DNA of 64,000 nucleotides, from contig VZRS01012043.1 of NCBI GenBank assembly GCA_013398055.1, forward strand, positions 108,328-172,327, written 5' to 3'. Source of the stretch: Ifrita kowaldi (Eukaryota; Chordata; Aves; Passeriformes; Cinclosomatidae). Position numbers and translations under genes: made by a program. Positions 13,107 to 22,873 of this stretch are shown here, piece after piece (the first letter of the stretch is position 1; the number at the start of each line of letters is the position of its first letter). A model generated the notes under the pieces. It made no database searches and was not told the DNA's origin. It was given only the letters and a program-made list of their open reading frames with translations.

Positions 13107-13380
13107 CCCAAGCTCCTCCACTTCCTTTGTCCCCGGCTCCTCTCGGCCCCTGCTGGGTGCTCTGAATCACCCCATCAGGAATGTCCCTGCCCCGGGGCAG
13201 GGTCCTCCACCCCGTCCTCCAGGCTGGCGTTCTCCTGCCGGAGCCGGGGATGCAGGGCTGTGCAGGGAGCGGATCCTCGGCAGCCAGAAAGGGGCTCAGC
13301 TCTCCCGGCATCAGTGGGGCCAGGCTGTGACACCCCAGCCCAGGTGGGGTAAGTCAGGCAGACTCCGGCCCTGAGTTCGA
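13107..13380. other. small GC-rich patch with splice-donor-like site
   Basis: An abrupt GC-rich block in AT-rich surroundings, with 12 CpG dinucleotides by direct count. It is open on both strands: + frame 13063-13374 (103 codons) and a - frame covering 12928-13311 (127 codons). Neither translation is recognisable. On the + strand a strong donor-like GTAAGT lies at 13349-13354 (preceded by GTGGG). It could be a small regulatory island, a 5' exon of a non-coding RNA, or nothing. CpG density is too modest for a classical island. Confidence 0.35.
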
Positions 13381-13828
13381 ACCAAAGCAGGCAATCTGGT
13401 ACTGAGCAATTTTTGCCCAGTGGGGGATATCTGCTGTGTTTGTTGTAAGATTTTTGGTGTCACTTATCACATGCTCGTTATAATGCATTGCCTGAGGCAT
13501 AATTAAATTCAAAGGGCATGTCTGTGTTGAAAGGGAGGGTTGCAATTTGTTGCTGTTAGGATTTTTCATTAAAAACCAAGCAGTTTTTCTGACTGGCAGG
13601 AACAATGGTTGCAGAACAAAAATGCTATTAAAGAGAAGGCAAAGGCTTTCCTTTTTTGCCCTTTTTTTTTTTTTAATAACTACCTGCCTGACATCTCCAC
13701 ACTGACTTTGAATAAAGTACAGCATTTAAAAATAGTGGGATTGTAACAGTAAGACAAGGCAAAGAAAAGAAGAGCTTTGGCATTAAGAAAGGGCTGGCAG
13801 GTGATAGGTATATTAAATATACCAGATT
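13381..13828. other. unique non-coding stretch
   Basis: Nothing recognised. A 13-base T run lies near 13662-13674. The minus-strand frame 13354-13725 has no domain and starts in low-complexity sequence. Confidence 0.45.
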
Positions 13829-13894
13829 ATATGTGTATATCTATCTATACACACAAATATCTGTATCTATACGTGTGTGTATGTGTACGTGTTT
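13829..13894. repeat. imperfect TATC/TG/TA microsatellite
   Basis: Alternating 'atgtgtatat', 'ctatctatac', 'acacaaatat', 'ctgtatctat' and 'acgtgtgtgtatgtgtacgtg' words: a decayed compound microsatellite of TATC, TG and TA units. Length is likely variable between individuals only in the short GT part. Confidence 0.75.
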
Positions 13895-13944
13895 TATCTC
13901 CAATTGAGAAATTTGCCTTTGCTGCTGAAATTTTCCTGAAAACT

Positions 13945-14115
13945 CAGTTAATTAGTTCTCATAATACCCATGGAGGCAGACATTAGTATCATCCTTATCC
14001 ACAGATGAGGAGATAGGAAAGAGCACAGAGAGAAGGATGCACAGAGAGATTAAGGGATTTCTGCTACAGTGAATTCAGTGTAGAGCTGGGAATTCAGTCC
14101 AGCAGGCAAAATCCT
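13945..14115 (-). repeat. MIR/CORE-SINE-like ancient SINE fragment (antisense)
   Basis: This is the clearest MIR-like copy in the window. In antisense order: 'ctcataatacccatggagg' (about 13957), 'attagtatcatcctta' (about 13982), 'acagatgagga' (14001-14011), a second 'gcacagagagattaag' (14039-14054, the 'gcacagagaggttaag' box), and 'gtagagctgggaattcagtcc' region (about 14080-14100, the 'gcagagctgggatttgaaccc' box), ending near 'atcctaac'. An extra 'gagcacagagagaagg' between boxes looks like a small local duplication of the cacagagaga word. Confidence 0.7.
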
Positions 14116-15244
14116 AACCCTATTAAAAGCAATGGGAGACTAACTTACGAGAAGCCTGGATTTGGCAATTTTTGCTTGCTTTGTTCAAACCTCTCTGATC
14201 TATTCACAGCTACATGTGTCCTGATGATGCTTTCAGAAGAAAATTACACCTGTGACTGTGTACGGCTCCCAGTCAAATCTCAGCTGAGTCCCTCTGTCTC
14301 AGAGCTTCAAAATAGGGGCTGACTGTTTTTTTGAGGGACTTTGTACCATACATTTACATATATCTTAAAAATAGTCTAGAGTGATAAGTGAAGTAATTTA
14401 AGATCTTCCTAAATAGAATACTATATTCTCCCAGGCCACCAGGGTCACAGAACTGAAATTTTACATCCCTAGTTGCTATATTTCACCTCACAGTGCTATC
14501 AAAAAATGACTGGAGGGTTTCAGCTAAACAGATGAGCTACTTTTAAAATAGATTGGGTAAAGCAAGCTCATTAAAGAAAAAAAGTAATAATGTCCTCATT
14601 TTATAATGGCTTTGTTGCCTTCTTGCTTATATACTTGTTCCAGGGCAGTATTTTCATTTTATTAGGGTGTTTTCAGCTCTTATTTTTAACCTCACTTCAT
14701 TAATGTTGGTAGAACACTTTGAAGTAGAAAATGTGAGTGCTAAGTGGTATCACTGACATACTTTCAAGGCAACGCTTTTGCCTTCCCAGAAGTCATCTGA
14801 AGCAAATTTGTCACACCTGCAAATGTGCACAAATTGGTGCTGGCAGTAGAGGGACAAATTTCCCTCAAAACTGCTGCAGCAGCTGTACGCTGGCTGCAAG
14901 TGCCTGGAAGAGGATTCCTCTTTCCAGCAGGAAGCCAGCTGGAGAGCGAGTCCCCAGCCTTGCCGTGAGGAGTCTGGCAGTGTTGCAGCTGTGGAGCAGA
15001 GCTCCACTGTCTGATACTTACGTGCTGGATCAGAATCCCCTAAACTCATCTGGAAGTCCCCCAGTGGCTCCTCCAGTGATGGGCACCAAATCTCCAGGGT
15101 TTTTTTTCTCAATGAGACCGTAATGGACTGAGGAGTGTTGGAATGAGCAGAGGGTGTACTGGGTTTATGTGGGAGAGGAAAGGCTGCTGGGGTGGGCAGA
15201 AGATCACCTGCTGCAGCATCTTTGAACATGGGGATAGTTTCATA
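14116..15244. other. unique non-coding stretch with overlapping open frames
   Basis: No known repeat. At 14737-15229 there are two long overlapping frames, 128 codons on + (14737-15123) and 159 codons on - (14750-15229). Neither has a recognisable domain, signal peptide pattern or repeat structure. Two open frames over the same bases usually reflect base composition, so neither is called a gene. Confidence 0.45.
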
Positions 15245-15445
15245 GAGAGATGAAACTCATCTGGTTCCAATGCCCTGCCATGCACAGGGACACCTTTCAC
15301 TAGACCAGGTTGCTCAGAGCTCCATCCAACCTGACCTTGAACTCTTCCAGGGATGGGGTGTCCACAGATTCTCTGGGCAACCAGTGCCAGGGCCTCACCG
15401 CCCTCACAGTAAAGAATTTCCACCTAACATCTGTATCTCTGGGCT
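15245..15445 (-). mobile_element. CR1 LINE 3' region (antisense)
   Basis: Typical antisense CR1 words in order: 'atctggttccaatgccctgcc' region (from about 15259), 'cagggacacctttcactaga' (about 15286), 'accaggttgctcagagctcc' (about 15305), 'catccaacctgaccttgaac' (about 15324), 'tccagggatggggtgtccac' (about 15346), 'ctctgggcaacc' (about 15371), 'ctcacagtaaagaatttcc' (about 15402). The consensus-like 3' end faces left and the 5' side is cut near 15445. No coding potential remains. Confidence 0.85.
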
Positions 15446-17374
15446 TGTCCACTGATCAGAGGTTTGCCAGTGGTGCAGTGCTGTTGAACATGAGGATTTA
15501 CTTCTCCCTCGCTGCGAGCCTGGGACATCCCAGGGCGGGAGACAGATTTCTAACACCTCAGACAAGGGCTTACCTGTGAAGAGTGGTATCTATAGAGCCC
15601 TATGGCGTGTTTGAGAAGTCTGTGGTGTCAAGGTTAATTTTGAATATCACTGAAACCATGGCCTGGCTACCTGTATCCCATCCCAACCACCCCCTGGGGT
15701 GTGGGATCATAGGAGGGATCCTGTTGGCCTCAGGGTACGGTTTGGCCACGCACAGTGCTGCTGGCAGTGTGAAATGGGAAGCTGTCCTGGCACTGTATGG
15801 CAGCCTTCCCTCTAAACTGCAATAGCACCGCTGCCCTGCTTGCCTGTGGCTCTGATTTATTACCTTGTCATATTTCAAAAGCTAAAGCAGGTTGAGCTTG
15901 GTCAATGTTTAGATGGAAGGGTCTCCAAGGAAAACACAAGAGCTGGAGGAAATGTTCCCTGAGTCAGAGTCAGGGCAATAATCCAGTGTGGTGTTAAGGA
16001 TGTTGCTTTTGGTCTGATTGCAAAATCAATGTATGGGCCACTAGTGGTCTGTGGGGAGGGGCTGTAATACCCAACATGACTGGGCAGTAACTGCCAGGTC
16101 TTTCTTTTCCTGCAAGGGTCAACTCTACAGTGGGTGTAAATTGGATGAAATGAAGATGATGAATCTGGCTGATTGCTTTCTCTGTTTTGTCTCGTTATTT
16201 GGATTTAGAGGTTTGGTTGTTTTTCTTTGCCATTTTCCTTTGTATGTTTCATAATTCCGTAAATGGCATGGAAGGACACAAAATACAAACATTTAGCAAT
16301 TTTTTTTTCCCCTAATAAATTTCCCAGCTTCTGGAAATCCACAACTTAAGGGTCCCCTTAAAGGTTTTGGGTTTTTTTCTGCCTAAAACTATTGTTAAGT
16401 GGATTTGAATTTTCCCTCATCATTCCCACAGAATTATCTGCAATCTCAGGCTGCTCACCACTGTCTGCAAGGTTGGATATCTACCAGTTTCTTACACTGA
16501 ACATCATCTCTGTGTCTGGCCCTCAAAGAAAACCAGCCACAACTCTGTTGCCTCTGTAGATGTTGTGTTTCGGATACCAGACTCTCTCTGCCAGTGTCTT
16601 GGGACAGTGCATTTTTCCATGTCCATCACACAGTTTGTTTGAAATGGTGCCAGTAAAGGTACACAGACTTTTGTCTCCTGTGAAGCAAGGTGCATGCATG
16701 TAATAGAAGTTGCAATCCCCTTTGTAATAATAAAAACTATATTAAAAGAACACTGATCTGAATTTAAGGAGATGATGAAAATGAACAATTTCATCCATGC
16801 AGCAGTTTGGCCTCTTGGGTTTTTAAACAAATACTTTTCTTTTTTTCTTCATCCATCCTTCACTTGTAGAACAAAAAGAAATATTTTTCCATGGCATGAT
16901 GGAATTCAGATTCAAAAGCTGTATCTTCATCTCTTGATTCTTTTTTTTCTGGTTTAACAAACTGCAGATTTGAAGTATGAAAGGTACTAAATGATCTCTT
17001 ACTAAAAACTGCAAAGCAAACAGAGCATCTCACTATGTTATTTTAGGTGGTCTTTTCTAGAATGAACTGACCAGACAGTTTTGAGGATGGCAAGGTGTTT
17101 AAGACCCACTATGCAAAGACTCTGTGACTGTAGTAGTTAGCTGTGGGCCTCCACTGGGAAAGCAGAGCCTTGATAAGCGCATTACAAAACCACTGTCAGG
17201 AATACAAGTACTTTGAAGACAGCATTGAAAGAAATTTTGCTTCTGAATATAAGGAAGTATGTAATGTGAGATTTCTCAAAGGAGAAGATTATGCTTTATT
17301 TGGGCTTTTCTGTACAGATTGAGGAACAGAATGTGAGAAAACTTCACAACTTATTTAGGAGCACAGATATTTGC
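15446..17374. other. unique non-coding stretch
   Basis: Nothing recognised apart from short homopolymers (T runs near 16300 and 16841). Open frames up to about 108 codons occur on both strands without domains. A minus-strand frame at 15600-15878 lies opposite a plus-strand frame at 15583-15825, again a composition effect. Confidence 0.5.
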
Positions 17375-17465
17375 AGGCTGGACTGCACCCAAGTCCAATC
17401 TAGACCAGCATCTTGTATCAGAGAGTGGCCAGCACCAGATTGCTGCAGGAGAAGATACAAGAGAA
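17375..17465. repeat. possible ancient amniote repeat (L3/CR1 3'-like)
   Basis: 'caatctagaccagcatcttg' (about 17396-17415) followed by 'agagtggccagcaccagat' (17421-17439) and 'gatacaagag' resembles the recurring reptile/bird motif 'catctagtccagtatcctgtctc...cagtggccagcaccagatgc...gtgcaagaa'. I recall that motif from ancient amniote interspersed repeats, but I am not certain of its exact family or orientation. Confidence 0.4.
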
Positions 17466-17949
17466 TCTGTACAGGTTATGTTTTCACAAGTGGGGAAAAC
17501 ATCTCCCTAATTTCCAGCTATTGTTGTTGCTGTTGTGTGTAGATTTATTTTCTTTCTACAGCACAAAAATTAAACAGAGGTGTCTATTTCAGACTTTAGA
17601 TATCATTGCCCAAAGCATTAAATGCTTCCTCCCAGTCATATATTGAATGACTATAACGAAGCCAAAAAACCTGACTCCCACCCCTGCATTCAGTAATTCC
17701 AGTGCGTATTTCCAGCAGAGATCCCCACACTCGGGGATGTGGCATGGAAATGACCACTCTCCTTTGGCCACGCAGCAGTCAAGGCAAATGGGAATCTGCC
17801 CTGTGGTTTTGAATGAGGTGCAGGACTTTTTGAGCAGATCAACACTAACAGCCCCCCAGCCCCAGCAGAGGGGACACAGAGGAGATGTGGGCCAGGCTGG
17901 GACCCTGTTGGTGGTCTTCTTACTGGTGGTGACTGCCTTACAGATACTG
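17466..17949. other. unique non-coding stretch
   Basis: Nothing recognised. A (TTG)n-like word 'ttgttgttgctgttgtgtg' lies at about 17521. Frames on both strands at 17589-18017 overlap and have no domain. Confidence 0.4.
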
Positions 17950-18052
17950 TACTGACTGATACTGGGCAAGTTGTTTCTCATCTCTGTGTTGTCTCTACAG
18001 AGCAGAGATACTGACACTTGCCTTCTTTGAAAAGCAGTGTGATTGGCAGCTG
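17950..18052 (+). repeat. MIR/CORE-SINE-like ancient SINE fragment
   Basis: Sense-order boxes: 'actgggcaagttgtttctca' (17961-17980) for 'cttgggcaagtcacttaac', 'tctctgtgttgtctctacag' (about 17981) for 'tctctgtgcctcagtttccc', 'agcagagatactgacacttg' (about 18001) for 'aaagggataatgacacttgc', and 'ccttctttgaaaagcagtgtg' region for 'ctcctttgtaaagcgctttg'. Short but collinear over about 100 bases. Assignment is from memory. Confidence 0.6.
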
Positions 18053-21000
18053 TGGCTAAAAAATAACTGTAGAATACAACAGAAGAGACTGTTTCTTAGG
18101 ACTATCAGCTCCACCACTGAAACTGCTTAAAACCACCCACAAAACTCTTCTGTAGACAGAGAAAAACACATTCACCTCCATGCAAAGCTGCTCCTTCTGT
18201 TCCTCCTTCAGAATTAAGATGAGCCTTTGACTTTTAATTCTGGGCATTGGCTTTTTTGTTATTGTTATTGAAAACACACAACGTAAACAACTGTGGTCAG
18301 ATCCCTCATTGAGCTGCAGTGGAGGAAGGGCATTTGTACTGGAAATTAATATGGCTGGCATGTCTGCCTTGGTTTTGAGGATAGTGTTTTCATGTTCTCT
18401 TCCTTTCTTCCTCAGCTTTCTTCTCTTTTGTATCTGCCTGCCTCTTTCCCGTTTCTTTCACAGCCGCTATTTTTGCTCCAAGCAAAGAACTCAGTCATGC
18501 TCTCACTCTCTCATGGGCTCTGTGTACACTCGAGGTCAGGCTAGCAAACCTTACTGGAGCCAAACTTTGCACCCTTCCCTTGCCCTTTTTGTACCCTCTG
18601 CCTCGTCACAGCTTTCTGTCCCCCAGGTTTTCCCCATGCTCCCGAGGGCAGCAGTCCCTCACTGCTGGCACGTCTGGCTGGGGTTTGCCTGGGTGCTCTC
18701 CGTGGCTCTGATGCAGAGCTCCTGTTGGACACTGGGCCAGTCACTCATCTCTCCTCTGATGTATTTTATCCATTTCAACCACATGATTTTCAGGGAAAGG
18801 GACAGTCTGTTACTCTTTGTCATTACCCACTCTAGCACAGCACAGTTCCCCTGGGGTTCAAAGCACCATATGCCCTCACATTCCTCTGAGCTCACTTCAC
18901 TCTCATGTCCCTTCTTCTTCTCTCTGCTGTTCTTTTAACAATGTCTTCCTTCTCAGAAGGTGGTCCTTCTTCCTTTTCCCCATGCTCCCCTTGCCCTCCT
19001 CCAGGGCTGTGCTGCCAAGCCTTGGGCAGCTGTCCTGGGCTGGAGATGGGGCTGGGACCATGGGACACCCAGGATCTGCCAGGAAGGGTCGAGCCACTCT
19101 GACTCCTCTCCCTTATGAGGCAGCAGGGATTTATATGCCTGAACCTCAGTGGGCAGGGAACTAAACAAAAAGAAGAGGCAGAGCTGTCTAATGAGCTCAT
19201 CAGAGGTGGCATTGCTTGTAGAAAAGGCTGTATGTGCAACAGGGAGCAAACCTTGCTGGAAGGAGTGTTTAACATCTGATTTGCAAAGCCTCATTCCTTG
19301 AAGGTCTGCAGTAATTTTTTTCACTTTCAATGCCTTCCATTTTCTCATATCTGCCCTAATCTGTGTGTTTCCCTGTACATGGTTTTGTCCAGTGTGTTCA
19401 GCCTTCTTCCTGCCATTCCCGTCAGTGTGGCCTATGGGCTGCTTCATTCCAACCAATGTTCCTAAAGTTCCTTTGGAGGGGTGCTCCAGTGAGGCAACAA
19501 TTAACTCCTGTATCTGTAATTTGTTTATCTTCTTCTATAGAGTCTTACAACAAGCCTCGGGAGAGGGATAGAAATGATGAATGCAGGTTAATAACATGGG
19601 AGTCTGCGGAAAATTGCATTAAAATGGCACAGCAATAATGGATATAAAAACAACTGAAGCATGTGGTGAAGTCCCTACTATATCAAAATATTTCCACTGG
19701 TAATATACACTGTAGTTTGTGCTAAAAAATCTGAAACTTTAAAGTGATAAAAAATTAATACCTCCAAACTGCTCGTGAGAAGAAAGAAGGTTAGGTAAGT
19801 TATTCTCAGTTGTTACAATAGGTGAAAAAAATAAGCAAAATGGGTGAACTTAATCCTATTTAATTTTAATCATTCAAAGGCCTGGAGCTTAGCCATGTGT
19901 ATCAACAGAGCTTCCTCCCTCATCAGTGCAGAGAGGCAGAGACCTCAAGGGAGACAGATTCATCCCAAACCAGAAAAAAAATGCTTAAAAAGCAGGGACA
20001 CTGGCTGTCCCTTAACTGGAGAAGATTATTTCATCTAGTCTTACGTAGGCAGGATGTCTAACCCTTCCAACAGCTACACTTGGGAGCTTCCTCCTTCTCA
20101 AAGCCATTTTTATAAAACGGCCTCAGGTCAGTAGGGCCAGACTAAGATTAGCAAAACTATTTGTAGTTTCTGATATTCCGAAAAGGAGGTAAGACCATTT
20201 CTATTTGCCTTGTAACACAGAGGCAGCTCGTGGATTTCACTAGTTGCACTGGAAACTCTCTGCCAGATGTGAGGTGTTGGAAGCTGAGCTGCACACTCAT
20301 CAGGGTGCTCAACAGCCTATATATCATCTTTGTGAACATTTTGTGTGCCTGCATGAGCTAAGGGGAAGCTACCTGTGTGAGCTGGTATCACAGAGGGGCT
20401 TCAGGAGACCTGCCACAAATCTTCAATCAGGCAAACAAACCGGAGGAGTTTTACCCTCTCATGGCAGTTCATCATTCTGCTTTAACAGGTTGAAAAAAGC
20501 TGTCGAGAAGTGACATGAGAAGCAGTCACAGTAATGTGGAAAGAGAAATCTGCTTCCCATTTTTTCCCAGTAATAAACAGAATGAGAGCTGCACGCAGTC
20601 TTCGGGGCATCAGCTGGTCAAATGGGTAGGACATCCCACCCAGCAATCCCAAACCAGACTATGTTCTGTGTCAGGACACAGGAATTGTGGAGATGTAGCT
20701 GCCAGGGTGATGGGAAAAGGATGGGAGCAACCCGCTGGACTAAGAACACAGGTAGTGTGTATCATGGTAGTGAGATATGTTTCTACTAATAAACTTCAGC
20801 ATAAATAGTGCTGATGTTGGTTTTTGAAATGAAAAAGAGGCATTGGGTAGATCCTTTCGCTGGAGGTGCATTCCTAGGGAGACAAGAGTGCAAAATCCCA
20901 CTTCAATAGGATAATGTAGAAGAAAGTACTGCAGGAAAGCATTTAGGTGAAGAAAAACTTAATTCATATAGTTGTCTGTTCTTCCAAAGCATTAGCCAGA

Positions 21001-22854
21001 AATATGTCTGAAATGCTGTTTTTCAGTGTGTGATCTGGTAGCTCAAAGACTGCTTGTAAGGTAAGAATTTTTTTTTTTAATGCTATTCCCCAATAGCAGT
21101 AAAATTTCCGTTTTCAGCCTGTGGTCTGTGATTCTTCATGGCTCCAGGATTAACTTCCTGATATCCATGCTTTTCTACTTTTCTGAGTAACACAACCCTA
21201 ATGATAATGTATTTTCAGCAGAATCTGCATCCACAGGGAGAAATAGGAAAGGTTTAGCAATGAGGAGTGAAAACCACTGGTACAAAAGGGTTGTTTTTGA
21301 ACTCAACATGAGAAAATTGATAAAGATTACCCTAGGCATTTTTTTTAATGGGAACACCTTGATTAATGGAATATCACCTAGCCCTGTATAAAGACAGTTG
21401 AAATGCAGAGAAGGTAGATGGTGATAGCCATTGACAATGTCAACAACGACACTGTCACTGTCCAGAGAAAGTGAGGAAAGGGCTGAACTGGAGTCAGACT
21501 GCTATTTTTATTGCGACATTATAAATGTAGCACTGAACTCTGCAAGTTCCCAGCAGGTTGTTCCTAGATAATCATGGCATCTATTTTAGTAAAATGCAGA
21601 TTTTGGGGGCATTTTATTATACTGCAGGATGGCTGGTCTATAGAAGAAATGTTGCTGGATTTGCCACAGCAATCTGCCAGACACAATATCACCAGCCAAG
21701 TGGTAAAAATATGAGCGCATTAAAGATATTGAGGATTCCAGCTGATCCAAGATGAGCCTCCAAAGTGCATTTTCTTTTACCTATCTTGAGTTTGCTCAGT
21801 GGAATAACAGTCCCTGAGGTAAAAATAGTTCATGGAAAGAGAAAATGTTTTCTCCTCAGTGTTGTCTCTGTTCCTCACTTCCTACATGTTGAGATGTAGT
21901 TTGCTTCTGTGACAACTTTGTGTTGAATATCCTATGGAGAATTAGCAGGTGGAACAGAGATCAAAGTCCTACCCTGCTTAATATCTGCAGCATTTCTCAA
22001 CTCTCAGAACCAAACCACACCACACAAAAAATCATCCAGGAAATAGACTGTCAAATGACCAGAAAAAACCCATGATCAGTGGGAACAACGAGGCAAAATC
22101 CACATTTTTTAGTAAATCACATAGAGGGTCATTGAAATCACAGAGCTCAGATGTATGATACAAACAACAGATAAAACTTTATGAAATTACAGTCTTTGCT
22201 GTCATCTTAATAATCTTTAGCTGTTTGTTCATCCCTATTTGTGGAAAACATGGCATTAACTTTTTCAATTCATTATTCTAGTCTCTTTTTAAAAAGATAG
22301 TAGCATCTTTAATATTCTCCTAGGGCTGTTTTGCTTGGCTATGACATATTTATTCGTCAAAGACAGATGTCCAGTGTTATGAAATGTCTAGCCTAATTCA
22401 CATTTTTTTTTAACACAATATGAAATTAGGAACTGAATAATTTTTAGACATGAGTTCTGTACCTCTAGTCATCCACTAGAGTTGGGATTTATTTTAAAAA
22501 CGTGTTAACTCTGGGCTGGAGCAGTTAAAGAACAGTTTGGACCTAGTAACATAAGGAGAGTTGTTTCCTGGTTCTGTGAGTACTTTTTGACTGATTTAAG
22601 CAGTAAATATGAAGCCTGGTGAGACATAAACAAAGGTTTATGTTTAAAAGCAGCCCCCCTAGTGTATTTAACTACAGCTATGATCACAAGAGGGTTAGTA
22701 CTAGTGGATTTGTGAATTCAAACAGTACAAAAGAATAACCTGGTCTGCTTCCCTGATATTTATGGTGCTGTAACTCAAAAGTTATTCAGTGAAAATCAGT
22801 GGAGATCCTTCAATTTCATGCCAGAGATATATTTCCAGCTGTAAAGACAATAGC
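18053..22854. other. unique non-coding stretch, including a 209-codon open frame
   Basis: The longest open frame of the window lies here on + (18309-18938), rich in Ser, Leu and Phe because the sequence is pyrimidine-rich. I recognise no family. Opposite frames at 18892-19456 (-) share the sequence. A strong acceptor-like tract ends with CAG at 18461-18463 (many T/C before it), but no paired coding exon is visible. Nothing else is recognised up to 22854. Confidence 0.4.
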
Positions 22855-22873
22855 AAAAAAAAAAAAAAAAAAG
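22855..22873. repeat. poly-A run (19 A)
   Basis: Uninterrupted A run. No retroelement body was recognised immediately 5' of it on the + strand. Confidence 0.9.

Noticed and set aside
14737..15229. Overlapping 128- and 159-codon frames
   Set aside because: Both strands open over the same bases, no domain, no splice or promoter evidence, no recognisable similarity.
18690..18800. 'gacactgggccagtcactcatctctcc' region resembling the MIR 'ttgggcaagtcactt' box
   Set aside because: Single box only, with no other consensus blocks in order around it.
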